Part shown: piece after piece, positions 7,690 through 16,523 of the stretch
How the letters are laid out: each line of letters starts with the position of its first letter
Position numbering within the stretch: position 1 is the stretch's first letter
DNA from: Algoriphagus sp.
GTDB lineage: Bacteria > Bacteroidota > Bacteroidia > Cytophagales > Cyclobacteriaceae
Assembly: GCA_023653075.1 (NCBI GenBank)
Contig: JAMNXQ010000018.1
Location: forward strand, 1-40,343
Reading direction: 5' to 3'
Length of the DNA: 40,343 nucleotides
Translations under genes and position numbers: made by a program
Notes under the pieces: generated by a model
Databases searched by the model: none
The model's input: the letters and a program-made list of their open reading frames with translations, nothing else
What the model was told of the DNA's origin: nothing

Positions 7690-9537
7690 TTATTTTGCGA
7701 AGAAGGCGTGTATGCTGGTTAAATCCAATTTCACGAAGGTTTTGTTTCCAGAAGGGGAATAATTTGGATTCGGGCAGGCAAAAAGTTGCCCTACCAAGGT
7801 TTCCATCTCTTGTGTATCGAGTTTTTGTCCCTTCTTTAACGCGGATCTTTTGGAAAGCGATCGGGCTAAATTTTCTTTTTTGTCCAGGGAAAGTTCGTTT
7901 TTGAAATTTTTAAACTGCTCAATCAGTCCTTCAAAAAGTTCCTTTTCATTTTTCACTTGCGTTTCTGCAGGCACTCCTCGGATGACCACGCTGTCCTTGC
8001 CAAATTCCTCCACTTGAAAACCAAGACTGGTCAACTCAGGAAGCATGTCCATCACCAAAGCAAAATCTGCCGGGTTTAAGGTCAGGGCAGTAGGAAATAA
8101 GCATTGCTGCGAAGCCCCTTGGGTCGTTTGCAGTTGCTTCAAGTAGCGCTCGTAGAGGATTCGTTCATGGGCCAATTGCTGGTCTACGATGAGCAAGCCC
8201 GTAGACATTTGGGCCACGATATAGCTTTTTTCTACTTGAAAGGTGGTTCCAGTGCCAGCAGCGGCTTCTTGTTCCAATACCAGGCTCACCTCGCCTGCTG
8301 TAGCTCGGCTTGGAAACGTGAGGAGCTCCTGCTCTTCGCCCGAAAAAGCGGGGGCTTGTTGGGAAGTGGATTGGGGAGTATGCCCTTCAAAAAGGCGCTC
8401 CCAACCCGAAACAGAGGCACGTTGAAACTCTGGGGTATTGTAGGTTTTGTAGCTGTACTCCCGATCCACATCCAAGGAAGCTTGGGAATTTTTGGACCAA
8501 TTTTCTTGAAAATTGACGTCCATGCTAAAGTCGAGCGCTGGCATAACCTGGTGTGCGCCCAGGGCTTGCTTGACCGCAGATCGGATCACGGCGTAAATGG
8601 TGCGCTCGTCCTCAAACTTGATTTCAGTCTTAGTCGGATGAACATTGATGTCAATTGTCGCAGGATCTATATCCAAGAATAAGACATAGAACGGATGTTG
8701 ATCTGCTTGAATCAACCCCTCAAATGCAGTACTCACAGCATGGTGGAGGTAGCTACTCTTGATGTAGCGATTGTTGACAAAGAAAAATTGCTCTCCACGC
8801 GTTTTTTTGGCGTATTCTGGCTTGCCTACATAGCCTTTGATACTTAGGTGCGGGGTGGCTTCCTCGCAAGGCACCAATTGATTTTGAACGGCTTTGCCAA
8901 AAATCCCTACAATGCGCTGGCTCAATTTGCCTGGCAGCAGGTTATAAGTTTCTAATTCTCCCTGGTGTAGGGAAAAGGCAATTTCTGGATAGGAAAGTGC
9001 CACTCGTTGAAATTCGTCAACGATATGACGCATTTCTACGGGGTTGGATTTCAAGAAATTTCTTCGTGCGGGCACGTTGAAAAACAAGTTTTTCATAGCA
9101 ACAGAGGTTCCAACAGGAAGTGCTGCTGGTTCTTGCTTTTTAACTTCCGAGCCTTCGATTTGGATGAGGGTACCTACTTCTGCCTCCTGGGTTTTGGTTT
9201 TGAGTTCCACCTGTGCCACGGCAGCAATAGAAGCCATGGCTTCCCCTCGAAAGCCAAAGGTGCGAATGGCAAAAAGGTCCTGAGCGGTACGGATTTTGGA
9301 AGTGGCATGTCGCTCAAAACTCATACGCGCATCAGTGGGAGACATGCCCTTCCCGTTGTCGATTACCTGAATGAGTTGCTTCCCCGCTTCCTTTACGACT
9401 ACTTGGATTTGCGTGGCACCTGCATCTACCGCATTTTCAAGGAGTTCCTTGAGTGCAGAAGCAGGGCGTTGAACTACCTCACCAGCAGCAATTTGATTGG
9501 CAATGGCATCGGGAAGTAGCTGGATGAAATCAGGCAT
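7690..9537 (-). CDS. mutL: DNA mismatch repair protein MutL
   Basis: MutL is the ATPase that links MutS mismatch recognition to strand incision. ATG 9537 gives 615 residues beginning MPDFIQLLPDAIANQIAAGE, the family N-terminus; 38 more codons upstream are open but not family-like. GHKL ATPase motifs are present: ELLENAVDAGA, DNGKGM and GFRGEAM. In the C-terminal domain the endonuclease motif DQHA(x2)E(x4)E appears as DQQLAHERILYE (residues 452-463), with Gln in place of His. The later metal-site motifs read SKRSALKKG and CPNPNYSP instead of ACRxAIKxG and CPHGRP. It overlaps the upstream gene by eight bases. Confidence 0.93.
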   Translation of the reverse strand: MPDFIQLLPDAIANQIAAGEVVQRPASALKELLENAVDAGATQIQVVVKEAGKQLIQVIDNGKGMSPTDARMSFERHATSKIRTAQDLFAIRTFGFRGEAMASIAAVAQVELKTKTQEAEVGTLIQIEGSEVKKQEPAALPVGTSVAMKNLFFNVPARRNFLKSNPVEMRHIVDEFQRVALSYPEIAFSLHQGELETYNLLPGKLSQRIVGIFGKAVQNQLVPCEEATPHLSIKGYVGKPEYAKKTRGEQFFFVNNRYIKSSYLHHAVSTAFEGLIQADQHPFYVLFLDIDPATIDINVHPTKTEIKFEDERTIYAVIRSAVKQALGAHQVMPALDFSMDVNFQENWSKNSQASLDVDREYSYKTYNTPEFQRASVSGWERLFEGHTPQSTSQQAPAFSGEEQELLTFPSRATAGEVSLVLEQEAAAGTGTTFQVEKSYIVAQMSTGLLIVDQQLAHERILYERYLKQLQTTQGASQQCLFPTALTLNPADFALVMDMLPELTSLGFQVEEFGKDSVVIRGVPAETQVKNEKELFEGLIEQFKNFKNELSLDKKENLARSLSKRSALKKGQKLDTQEMETLVGQLFACPNPNYSPSGNKTFVKLDLTSIHAFFAK

Positions 9538-9931
9538 TCTTTCTACTCTTGAGGAATCTGAGCAAGTAATAAAAGCCCCCAATACCAACGGCAGTGTAGC
9601 CCATGTAGGTAAATATTTGTGGACCAATGTAAATGTATCCAAATGCTGCAAGGACCATCCCTAGGAATAACAAAGTTCGAAGGAGCGTCGAGGAATTAAA
9701 TACTGCATTTTCCCGAGGCTTATTGGATCTGAAGGTAGCAAATGAACCCTTCATCATGGGACGTCTAGGAGAGGATGGATCACTTGATTGTTCGATTTCT
9801 CCCTCCTGTTCCAATTCCATTTTTATGCGGGAAGTACGCTCCTCGATTTCTTCTTTGATTGGGTCGTAATACCTAGGCTTGATTGCAAAACGTTGATGAG
9901 AGGCGGTTTTAAAAATGGTAGGCAATTTCAT
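9530..9931 (-). CDS. conserved small membrane protein upstream of mutL
   Basis: A 133-residue protein of unknown function. Residues 1-75 are polar and rich in charge, with a Glu/Arg segment (KEEIEERTSRIKMELEQEGE) likely to be helical. Residues about 84-126 form two hydrophobic helices (LLRTLLFLGMVLAAFGYIYI and YTAVGIGGFYYLLRFL) followed by a basic end, so the N-terminal half probably lies in the cytoplasm. The stop codon overlaps the mutL start by eight bases, pointing to translational coupling. The 248 bases between this gene and the divergent glycosidase gene hold both promoters, but no clean -33/-7 pair was seen there. Confidence 0.75.
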   Translation of the reverse strand: MKLPTIFKTASHQRFAIKPRYYDPIKEEIEERTSRIKMELEQEGEIEQSSDPSSPRRPMMKGSFATFRSNKPRENAVFNSSTLLRTLLFLGMVLAAFGYIYIGPQIFTYMGYTAVGIGGFYYLLRFLKSRKNA

Positions 9932-10179
9932 AAGGCGCTATTTTTTCCAAAAAGGGAAAGAGATCAGTTGGGGTGGAGCCTGATTTCCTACAAGCTAAGC
10001 AGGTTTTTCTCGTAAGAAAAATCCAAACTCAAGTTGAAGTATTCCAAACTTTTGTAACTTGAAATTAAGTCTTTTTTTTGTAGGGCTTGCTTCATTCTGT
10101 ATCCTAGTTTGGGATGCTGAAAAAGCCTGTTCCTCGAACAAATTTAAGTAAAAATATAGAATTAAACTGAATCTCTTCC

Positions 10180-13122
10180 ATGGTTGCAATCCATTGGTTT
10201 TTACTTTCATGGATGCTTTTTGGAGGCCTCTTTTCTCCGGAAAAACCAAATCCAAAGAACCTAAATTCGGATCCTTTGGAGAGCAAAGCGGTCGATCTAC
10301 AGCAGCTTTGGGTAGACAGTGTTTTTCATGCATTGACCTTTGAAGAGCGACTTGGTCAACTATTTATGGTGGCAGCCTATTCCAATAAGGATCAGCGGCA
10401 TGTGGACGAAATTTCTGCACTTATCCAAAAGGAAAATTTAGGGGGTCTCATCTTTTTTCAAGGTGGCCCCAATCGACAAGCGCGATTGACCAACCTATAC
10501 CAAGCCCAAGCCAAAATACCCTTGTTTATCGCCATGGACGCGGAATGGGGCATTGGCATGCGCTTGGACTCCACGCTCAGTTTCCCAAAAGCCATGACCT
10601 TAGGGGCCATCCAAGATCCCAATCTGGTCCACGAGATGGGAGCGGAAATTGCCCGGCAATTTCGCGTGCTGGGCATGCATGTCAATTTCGCTCCTGTAGT
10701 AGACGTCAATTCCAATCCCGATAATCCTGTAATCGGATTTCGAGCTTTCGGAGAAGACAAAGAAGGGGTAACCCAGCGAGCCATTGCCTACATGAAGGGA
10801 CTGCAAGAGAATGGGGTATTGGCTAATGCAAAGCATTTTCCAGGGCATGGCAACACCGAAACAGACAGTCACCATACGCTTCCACTTATCTCTCATTCTG
10901 AAAAAAGAATTTGGGACATCGACCTCTACCCCTACCAGAAGTTATTCAAAGAAAATTTGATGTCTGTGATGGTGGCCCACCTCAACGTGCCCAGCCTGGA
11001 CTCCGCATCACAAGTTCCTACGAGCCTCTCCAAGGCAGTAGTCACGGATTTATTGCAAGAGCAACTGAAATTTCAGGGCTTAATTTTTACGGATGCCTTA
11101 AACATGAGTGGAGTTTCCAATCGAAAGAACCCTGGGGAGGTGGAACTCAAAGCACTACTTGCTGGAAATGACATTCTCCTGCATTCAGAGGATATTTCGA
11201 AAGCAAAGACGCTCATCTTAGAAGCCGTCGCCCAAGGACTAATCAGCGAAGAAGAAATTAATCGACGCGTAAAAAAAATACTTAAAGCAAAGTATTGGGC
11301 GGGTTTACACAAATTTGTTCCCATAGACACCTATAAAATTGCTGATAAGCTAACAACCCGCACCACAACCGAAGTGATCGAAAAGCTGTATGGAGAGGCA
11401 ATTACGGTGGCTGCAAACAAAAATGACTTACTTCCAATCGGGCAGTTGGACTTGAAAAAAATAGCCAGCATCACCATTGGGGACGAAGGGAGCGTCTTCA
11501 GCACCTACCTCAATAATTATTCAAAAGTAGACCACTTTTCCCTGCCCAAAGCCTCTGGGGAATCCGCGCATTACAACCTGATGAAGCAAGTGGAAGACTA
11601 TGATGTAGTCGTGGTGGGCTTGATGGGCATCAGTAACAATCCGCAACGAAACTTTGGGATAGCACCCGGAGATGTAGCACTCATCCGAGAATTGGAAAAG
11701 AGGCAGCAAGTGGTCACTGTCCTTTTTGGCAATGTCTATGCCTCCAAATTCTTAGAAGGATTGGAACATGTAGTCTTTGCCTACGAGAATTCCCCCATTA
11801 CTCAAAAGCTTGTGCCTCAAATTCTCTTTGGTGCTCGGCCTGCTAAAGGCATCCTGCCTGTCACAGTAAGTGAACAGTTTACTCAGGGAGTCGGTGGACT
11901 CTTGACACCACAAAATCGATTGGCCTACGGTAGCCCTGAAAGTGTGGGGATGAATGGAGATAAATTAGATAAAATCGATGGCGTGGTGGCAGAAATGATT
12001 GCAGCAAAAGCAGCGCCTGGCGCACGCGTACTCGTAGTGAAGGGGGGCATGGTCGTTTTTGATCGCTCTTATGGGCATTTGGATTACGAAAAATCTGCTC
12101 CGGTGACCTCAGAAACTGTCTATGATCTTGCTTCCGTCACCAAGGTAGCCGCTACCACCCTTGCCGCCATGTTTTTGCATAGCCGGGGAGAACTAGATGT
12201 TACAAAGACCTTAGGCGACTATTTACCTGAATTGAAAAAATCAAATAAAGGAGGAATAGTCTTGAAGGATTTATTGGCTCATGAAGCAGGTTTAAAAGCT
12301 TTTATCCCACATTATACGAAAACGCTCAGTTCGGGACAATGGAACCCTACCTACTTCAAGGATTCAATCAGCGAAGGCTATACCCTTCCTGTATCCAATG
12401 AGATGTTTGCTCAAACGAGCTTACGCGATAGCTTATGGAAATGGACTGTGGAATCCGAACTTTTACCCAAGCCGCGCGGCTACGTGTATTCGGACCTGAC
12501 CATGTATTTTATGCAGGAAGTCATCGAACGCATTGTGAATCAGCCTTTGGATGAATTTGTGGATCATAATTTTTATGCTCCCCTAGGATTACAAACACTT
12601 ACCTTCAAGCCATTTGAAAAAATGCCCATTTCTCGTATCGCGCCAACGGAGAATGATCTGACCTTTCGAGGAAGACAAATCCAAGGATACGTACACGATC
12701 CGGGTGCAGCGCTGTATGGAGGAGTGGCGGGCCATGCTGGACTTTTTGGCACTGCAACTGACCTAGCAGTAGTCCTTCAACTTCTTTTGAATAAAGGAAC
12801 CTATGGGGATGTGAGCTTACTCAAACCCGAAACCATAGAATCCTTCACTAAACGTCAATCCAAACTAAGCAGACGAGGTTGGGGGTGGGATAAGCCCGAA
12901 CCTGAACAAGGAAAAGGCGGATCAGCGGGGAAATTGGCACCCAAAAGCACTTTCGGCCATACAGGATTTACAGGCACTTGTGTATGGGCGGACCCAGAAA
13001 ATCAGTTGACCTACATCTTCCTTTCGAATCGAGTTTACCCTCAGGCAACTAACAACACCCTGCTTGATTTAGGAATTCGCACCCAAATTCATGACCTCAT
13101 CTATGAGGCATTGAAATTTTAG
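10180..13122 (+). CDS. exported GH3 glycosidase fused to class C beta-lactamase-like hydrolase
   Basis: A 980-residue two-domain protein with an N-terminal hydrophobic segment (MVAIHWFLLSWMLFGGLF) for export or anchoring. Residues about 40-390 are a glycoside hydrolase family 3 domain of NagZ type. KHFPGHGNTETDSHH (218-232) holds the Asp229-His231 acid/base pair seen in NagZ enzymes, and FTDALNMSG holds the nucleophile Asp305. Residues about 590-980 are a serine hydrolase of the penicillin-binding/beta-lactamase class C fold with SVTK (Ser652, Lys655), YSD (Tyr770, Asp772) and HTG (927-929). The likely role is hydrolysis of beta-N-acetylglucosaminides, such as cell-wall fragments, outside the cytoplasm; the substrate of the second domain is unknown. 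Such fusions recur in Bacteroidota. Confidence 0.92.
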   Translation: MVAIHWFLLSWMLFGGLFSPEKPNPKNLNSDPLESKAVDLQQLWVDSVFHALTFEERLGQLFMVAAYSNKDQRHVDEISALIQKENLGGLIFFQGGPNRQARLTNLYQAQAKIPLFIAMDAEWGIGMRLDSTLSFPKAMTLGAIQDPNLVHEMGAEIARQFRVLGMHVNFAPVVDVNSNPDNPVIGFRAFGEDKEGVTQRAIAYMKGLQENGVLANAKHFPGHGNTETDSHHTLPLISHSEKRIWDIDLYPYQKLFKENLMSVMVAHLNVPSLDSASQVPTSLSKAVVTDLLQEQLKFQGLIFTDALNMSGVSNRKNPGEVELKALLAGNDILLHSEDISKAKTLILEAVAQGLISEEEINRRVKKILKAKYWAGLHKFVPIDTYKIADKLTTRTTTEVIEKLYGEAITVAANKNDLLPIGQLDLKKIASITIGDEGSVFSTYLNNYSKVDHFSLPKASGESAHYNLMKQVEDYDVVVVGLMGISNNPQRNFGIAPGDVALIRELEKRQQVVTVLFGNVYASKFLEGLEHVVFAYENSPITQKLVPQILFGARPAKGILPVTVSEQFTQGVGGLLTPQNRLAYGSPESVGMNGDKLDKIDGVVAEMIAAKAAPGARVLVVKGGMVVFDRSYGHLDYEKSAPVTSETVYDLASVTKVAATTLAAMFLHSRGELDVTKTLGDYLPELKKSNKGGIVLKDLLAHEAGLKAFIPHYTKTLSSGQWNPTYFKDSISEGYTLPVSNEMFAQTSLRDSLWKWTVESELLPKPRGYVYSDLTMYFMQEVIERIVNQPLDEFVDHNFYAPLGLQTLTFKPFEKMPISRIAPTENDLTFRGRQIQGYVHDPGAALYGGVAGHAGLFGTATDLAVVLQLLLNKGTYGDVSLLKPETIESFTKRQSKLSRRGWGWDKPEPEQGKGGSAGKLAPKSTFGHTGFTGTCVWADPENQLTYIFLSNRVYPQATNNTLLDLGIRTQIHDLIYEALKF

Positions 13123-13133
13123 GATTAGGCTAA

Positions 13134-15068
13134 CTAGTTTCCTTTGATCTCAATTACCTTGAACTCCGTACGTCGGTTAGTCTGATGCTCCTCCTCGGTT
13201 TGCGCATTTGGAATCAAAAGTTGGGTTTCCCCATATCCCTTCGCCACCAATCGGTCCGCAGCAATCCCTTGGCTTACCAAGTAATCTACCGCTGATTGAG
13301 CACGCTGCTGCGAAAGTGTCAGGTTGTAGTCATCGCTAGATCTGGAATCCGTATGGGAACTCAACTCGATGCGGATGGAAGGATTATCTTTCAGAATTTT
13401 GACCAATTTGTCCAATTCAGGCGAGGCATCGGAACGGATATCTGCCTTATTCAAGTCGTAATAAATATTGTCAAGGACAATGGCTTTCTCCAAAATCAAT
13501 TGATCCAAAACGATCGTGGTATCCAGGGTAATGTTGGTCACTTCTTGAATTAAAGTAGCTGGATCCGGAGTCTTGCCCTTGGTAGTGTAGGGGAAAGATT
13601 TGGAAAAATACCCACTGCGAGATGCAATAATGCTGTATTCACTTTCTGGGGAAAGGGTAAATCGAACTCTTCCTTGCGCATTCGATAGGTCCCCACCCAA
13701 TTGGCGCTTGTCTCCACCATACAAGACCACGCGGGTTTGAGGCAAAACTGCTTCCTTGCCATCCCCTTTGACTTCCTTGGTGTATACATTGAGCAATACA
13801 TTGACAATTTTTGGTTTGGGAGTCTTGTCCTCAAAAAAGTAAATGTCGTCATCCCCTTTTCCACCGGCACGGTTAGAGGAAATGAAACCTGCTTTGGGGT
13901 ATTCGGTAAAGTAAATTCCAAAATCATCCGCTTGACTATTGAAGCTAGCACCTAGATTGCTGACTACCTGAACACCGTCCTGATTTTTTTCAGCCACAAA
14001 TAGGTCCAGTTTCCCCAAGCCAGGATGTCCATCCGAAGCAAAGAAAAATTTTCCGTCCTTGGTTTGTCGAGGAAACAATTCGTTGCCTCCAGTATTGATG
14101 GTCGGTCCGAGATTTACGGCATTGCCAAAATCCCCATTGGCAAGTTTGGTGGCCTTGTACAAATCGATTCCGCCAAAGCCTCCAGGTCGATTGGAAGCAA
14201 AGTAGAGTTCCGTGCCATCACTAGAAAAAGCTGGAGTAGAATTCCACCAAGTGTCTTCCTCATTGACGGGCATCCAGATGGGTTGGGTAAATCCCGCGCC
14301 TCTAAAGTAGGACACAAAGAGCATGGTCTCAGGATAATCCTTTGAAGAGGTGGAATTTCCTCTAGCATAAATTAGCGTGTTTCCATCAGGGCTGATGGCC
14401 AAGGCCGCTTGATTGAGGCCTTCTTCATTTTCAAATTCTGGTAGGAGCTCCACCCCAGCAGCATCCACCTTTAGTCCTTGGGCTCGGGCCCGAAAGAGTT
14501 GATGGTAGCCCGTTCCGGTAGCGGGATAAAGTCGAGAAGAAGCCCTCCCCGAAGTGAAATAGAGGAAATCCTCACTAATCACAGGTGAATAATCAGCACC
14601 TGCACTATTCAATTCGTTGTAGTTGACCAACTGGTAGTTGGCGAAGTAATCGGTAATCTCTTTCACTTTAGGCAGTGTTGCCAACTCTTGCTTGGCACGC
14701 GCTTGAAGGCGATCGTCAGAAGTGGACACCGAAGCAGCTTCAAAGGCAAGTTTGGCATCCTCCCATTTTTGATTGGCCTTCAAACTTTGACCCAAGAAAA
14801 AATGGGTGTTGAAATTGGGATCTTCCTTGGCCAATCTTTGGTAATGCGGCAAGGAAGCTTCAATGCGATTGGAAAGGCGGTAACTTTCCGCAAGCAGTCG
14901 ACGGGCAGATAGGTTGCTGGAGTCCTTGGCTAAGACCTGGCTGAAGGTAGAAATGGCATACTGGTATTGACCTGAGAGGTACTGCTCATTCCCCTTTTCA
15001 AAAAGGCTTTTGCAGGACCCAAGCAGGAGCAACATAAAAAGAGCCAGTGCAGAAAAAATGGATTTCAT
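13134..15068 (-). CDS. OmpA-family lipoprotein with TPR and beta-propeller (PorE-like)
   Basis: A 644-residue outer-membrane lipoprotein; the lipobox is LLGSC with Cys19. Domain order: TPR-like repeats (about residues 20-135), a PD40/WD40-like beta-propeller with SPDGN and SSDGTELYFASNRPGG repeats (about 150-415), a carboxypeptidase-regulatory-like beta-sandwich (about 430-515), and a C-terminal OmpA domain (about 525-644). The OmpA domain carries the peptidoglycan-contact pattern SSHTDSR...LSQQRAQSAVDYL. The same order is described for PorE, which links the type IX secretion machinery to peptidoglycan. Paralogues with this layout exist in many Bacteroidota, so a secretion role is only inferred. 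It is the last gene of a leftward run with two Fe-S proteins. Confidence 0.85.
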   Translation of the reverse strand: MKSIFSALALFMLLLLGSCKSLFEKGNEQYLSGQYQYAISTFSQVLAKDSSNLSARRLLAESYRLSNRIEASLPHYQRLAKEDPNFNTHFFLGQSLKANQKWEDAKLAFEAASVSTSDDRLQARAKQELATLPKVKEITDYFANYQLVNYNELNSAGADYSPVISEDFLYFTSGRASSRLYPATGTGYHQLFRARAQGLKVDAAGVELLPEFENEEGLNQAALAISPDGNTLIYARGNSTSSKDYPETMLFVSYFRGAGFTQPIWMPVNEEDTWWNSTPAFSSDGTELYFASNRPGGFGGIDLYKATKLANGDFGNAVNLGPTINTGGNELFPRQTKDGKFFFASDGHPGLGKLDLFVAEKNQDGVQVVSNLGASFNSQADDFGIYFTEYPKAGFISSNRAGGKGDDDIYFFEDKTPKPKIVNVLLNVYTKEVKGDGKEAVLPQTRVVLYGGDKRQLGGDLSNAQGRVRFTLSPESEYSIIASRSGYFSKSFPYTTKGKTPDPATLIQEVTNITLDTTIVLDQLILEKAIVLDNIYYDLNKADIRSDASPELDKLVKILKDNPSIRIELSSHTDSRSSDDYNLTLSQQRAQSAVDYLVSQGIAADRLVAKGYGETQLLIPNAQTEEEHQTNRRTEFKVIEIKGN

Positions 15069-15105
15069 TGGTCAGCAAGTGAAGTCTAGAGGTGAATATG
15101 GGGAT

Positions 15106-15594
15106 TTAATTTGGAAAATAGGTGCTCAGCCAACTTTTTGACAGTGGGAGCCAAAGGTCCGAAAGGTCTGCTTTGGTGTGAATTTGGGGTTGAATCACCT
15201 CAAGATCTGGAGTGATTTCCCCGCTACTAATTCTGGATTTGATCCCAAGTGCCGGCAGGACCTTGAGCTGACCTGCTTGATCTCGCAAGGTGAGTTTGCC
15301 TTGATCCACCAAATTGACACTTAGGTGCTGCTCCAAATTTCGTAGGGCCCGCACGGAGGAATCGATGGAACAGCCCGAGGCTCCCAACTGGCTTTCATCC
15401 ACAGCAAGCACGATGAGCTGCTCGTACAAAATCGCAAAAGAAGTAGGCATCCCATTGCCATGGGTCGCCCATTTCCCACAAAAATCCGTTAAGCCTGAAT
15501 GAATCAAGGCCTGTTCGGCAGGGGTAAAACTGCGAGAGGAAACGTAAACCCAGACCCGTGAACTGTCTGGTAGCTGGTCAAAGGGAAGGTACAT
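15106..15594 (-). CDS. conserved Bacteroidota protein of unknown function
   Basis: ATG 15594 gives a 162-residue soluble protein starting MYLPFDQLPDSSRVWVYVSS. A further 16 codons upstream are open but run back toward the preceding gene. Notable segments are the CGKWATHG near residue 40 and a Cys/Asp-rich LAVDESQLGASGCSIDSSV, both of which look conserved. Relatives are often labelled ABC transporter ATPase, but no Walker A, Walker B or LSGGQ signature is present, so that label should not be used. It sits 38 bases before the PorE-like lipoprotein gene and 77 bases after the CCG-domain gene, all in one direction. No function can be assigned from sequence. Confidence 0.75.
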   Translation of the reverse strand: MYLPFDQLPDSSRVWVYVSSRSFTPAEQALIHSGLTDFCGKWATHGNGMPTSFAILYEQLIVLAVDESQLGASGCSIDSSVRALRNLEQHLSVNLVDQGKLTLRDQAGQLKVLPALGIKSRISSGEITPDLEVIQPQIHTKADLSDLWLPLSKSWLSTYFPN

Positions 15595-15671
15595 GGTGCT
15601 GTAATTATTCTTCAAAGAAAAACCCTTTCTGCTTAACGGCAAAAAGGGCCTTTTGGATTCAAAACCTAAAA

Positions 15672-16463
15672 TTAAATTCCCATATTCTTGGCAAGGAGCT
15701 CAGCGAGGTCTACCACCTGAACATCGGCTTCACGATTCTTATTTTTTACGCCATCGGTCATCATCGTCAGGCAGAAAGGGCAGCCCACGGCAATGGTGGA
15801 TGCTCCTGTAGCCAAGGCCTCTTCCGTACGCTCGATATTGATGTCTTTTTTCCCCGGTTCAGGCTCTTTAAACATTTGTGCACCCCCAGCTCCACAGCAT
15901 AGTCCTTTGGTACGGCAGCGCTTCATTTCTACCAGTTCCACATCCAAGGCTTTGATAACCTCCCGTGGGGCTTCATAGACCCCGTTGGCACGACCTAGGT
16001 AACAGGAATCGTGGAAGGTGATTTTTTTACCCTTAAACTCCCCTCCTCCTTGAAGGGTCACTTTCCCTTCGTTGATGAGCTGCTGGAGAAACTCAGAGTG
16101 GTGAATCACTTCGTAGTTGCCTCCCAAGGCAGGGTATTCGTTTTTGATGGTATTGAAGCAGTGAGGACAGGCGGTCACTACTTTTTTGACTTCGTAGGCA
16201 TTCATCACTTGGATGTTGGCCACTGCCTGCATTTGGAAAAGAAATTCATTGCCTGCTCGTCGAGCGGGATCACCTGTACAGGCTTCTTCTGGACCCAGGA
16301 CGGCAAAGCTTACGCCTACTTTATTCAATATTTTGACAAAAGCCTGCGTCACCGCTTTGTAGCGCTCATCAAAGGATCCTGCACAGCCCACCCAAAAGAG
16401 GACCTCAGGTGTTTGGGAGTTGGCGGCCATTTCGGCCATGGTAGGAACTTGGTAGGTAGACAT
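15672..16463 (-). CDS. CCG-domain Fe-S protein, HdrB/LutA-like
   Basis: A 263-residue soluble protein with two cysteine-rich CCG-type domains as in heterodisulfide reductase subunit B, glycolate oxidase GlcF and LutA. Domain 2 is complete: C154 (HDSCYLG), C189-C190 (GLCCGAGG), C228-PF-C231. Domain 1 is C27 (GCAGS), C62 (ACTGDPARR), C99-PH-C102; it has Ala61 where a CC pair would need the first Cys, so it probably binds its cluster differently or not at all. The preceding gene encodes a membrane 4Fe-4S partner, so the two probably form a quinone-linked electron transfer unit. The redox substrate is unknown. Confidence 0.88.
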   Translation of the reverse strand: MSTYQVPTMAEMAANSQTPEVLFWVGCAGSFDERYKAVTQAFVKILNKVGVSFAVLGPEEACTGDPARRAGNEFLFQMQAVANIQVMNAYEVKKVVTACPHCFNTIKNEYPALGGNYEVIHHSEFLQQLINEGKVTLQGGGEFKGKKITFHDSCYLGRANGVYEAPREVIKALDVELVEMKRCRTKGLCCGAGGAQMFKEPEPGKKDINIERTEEALATGASTIAVGCPFCLTMMTDGVKNKNREADVQVVDLAELLAKNMGI

Positions 16464-16475
16464 GTTTTTAGCTAC

Positions 16476-16503
16476 TAGACGTTAGATACAAGATGCAAGA
16501 CAA
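16476..16503. repeat. 7-base-period degenerate repeat (four units)
   Basis: Four consecutive heptads read TAGACGT, TAGATAC, AAGATGC, AAGACAA, sharing an AGAYRY-like core. They lie in the 60-base spacer between two co-directional Fe-S genes. Two other sites in this window (26794-26979 and 34698-34725) also show period seven but with different core sequences. Confidence 0.6.
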
Positions 16504-16523
16504 AATCGGCTTTCAGGCATCCC

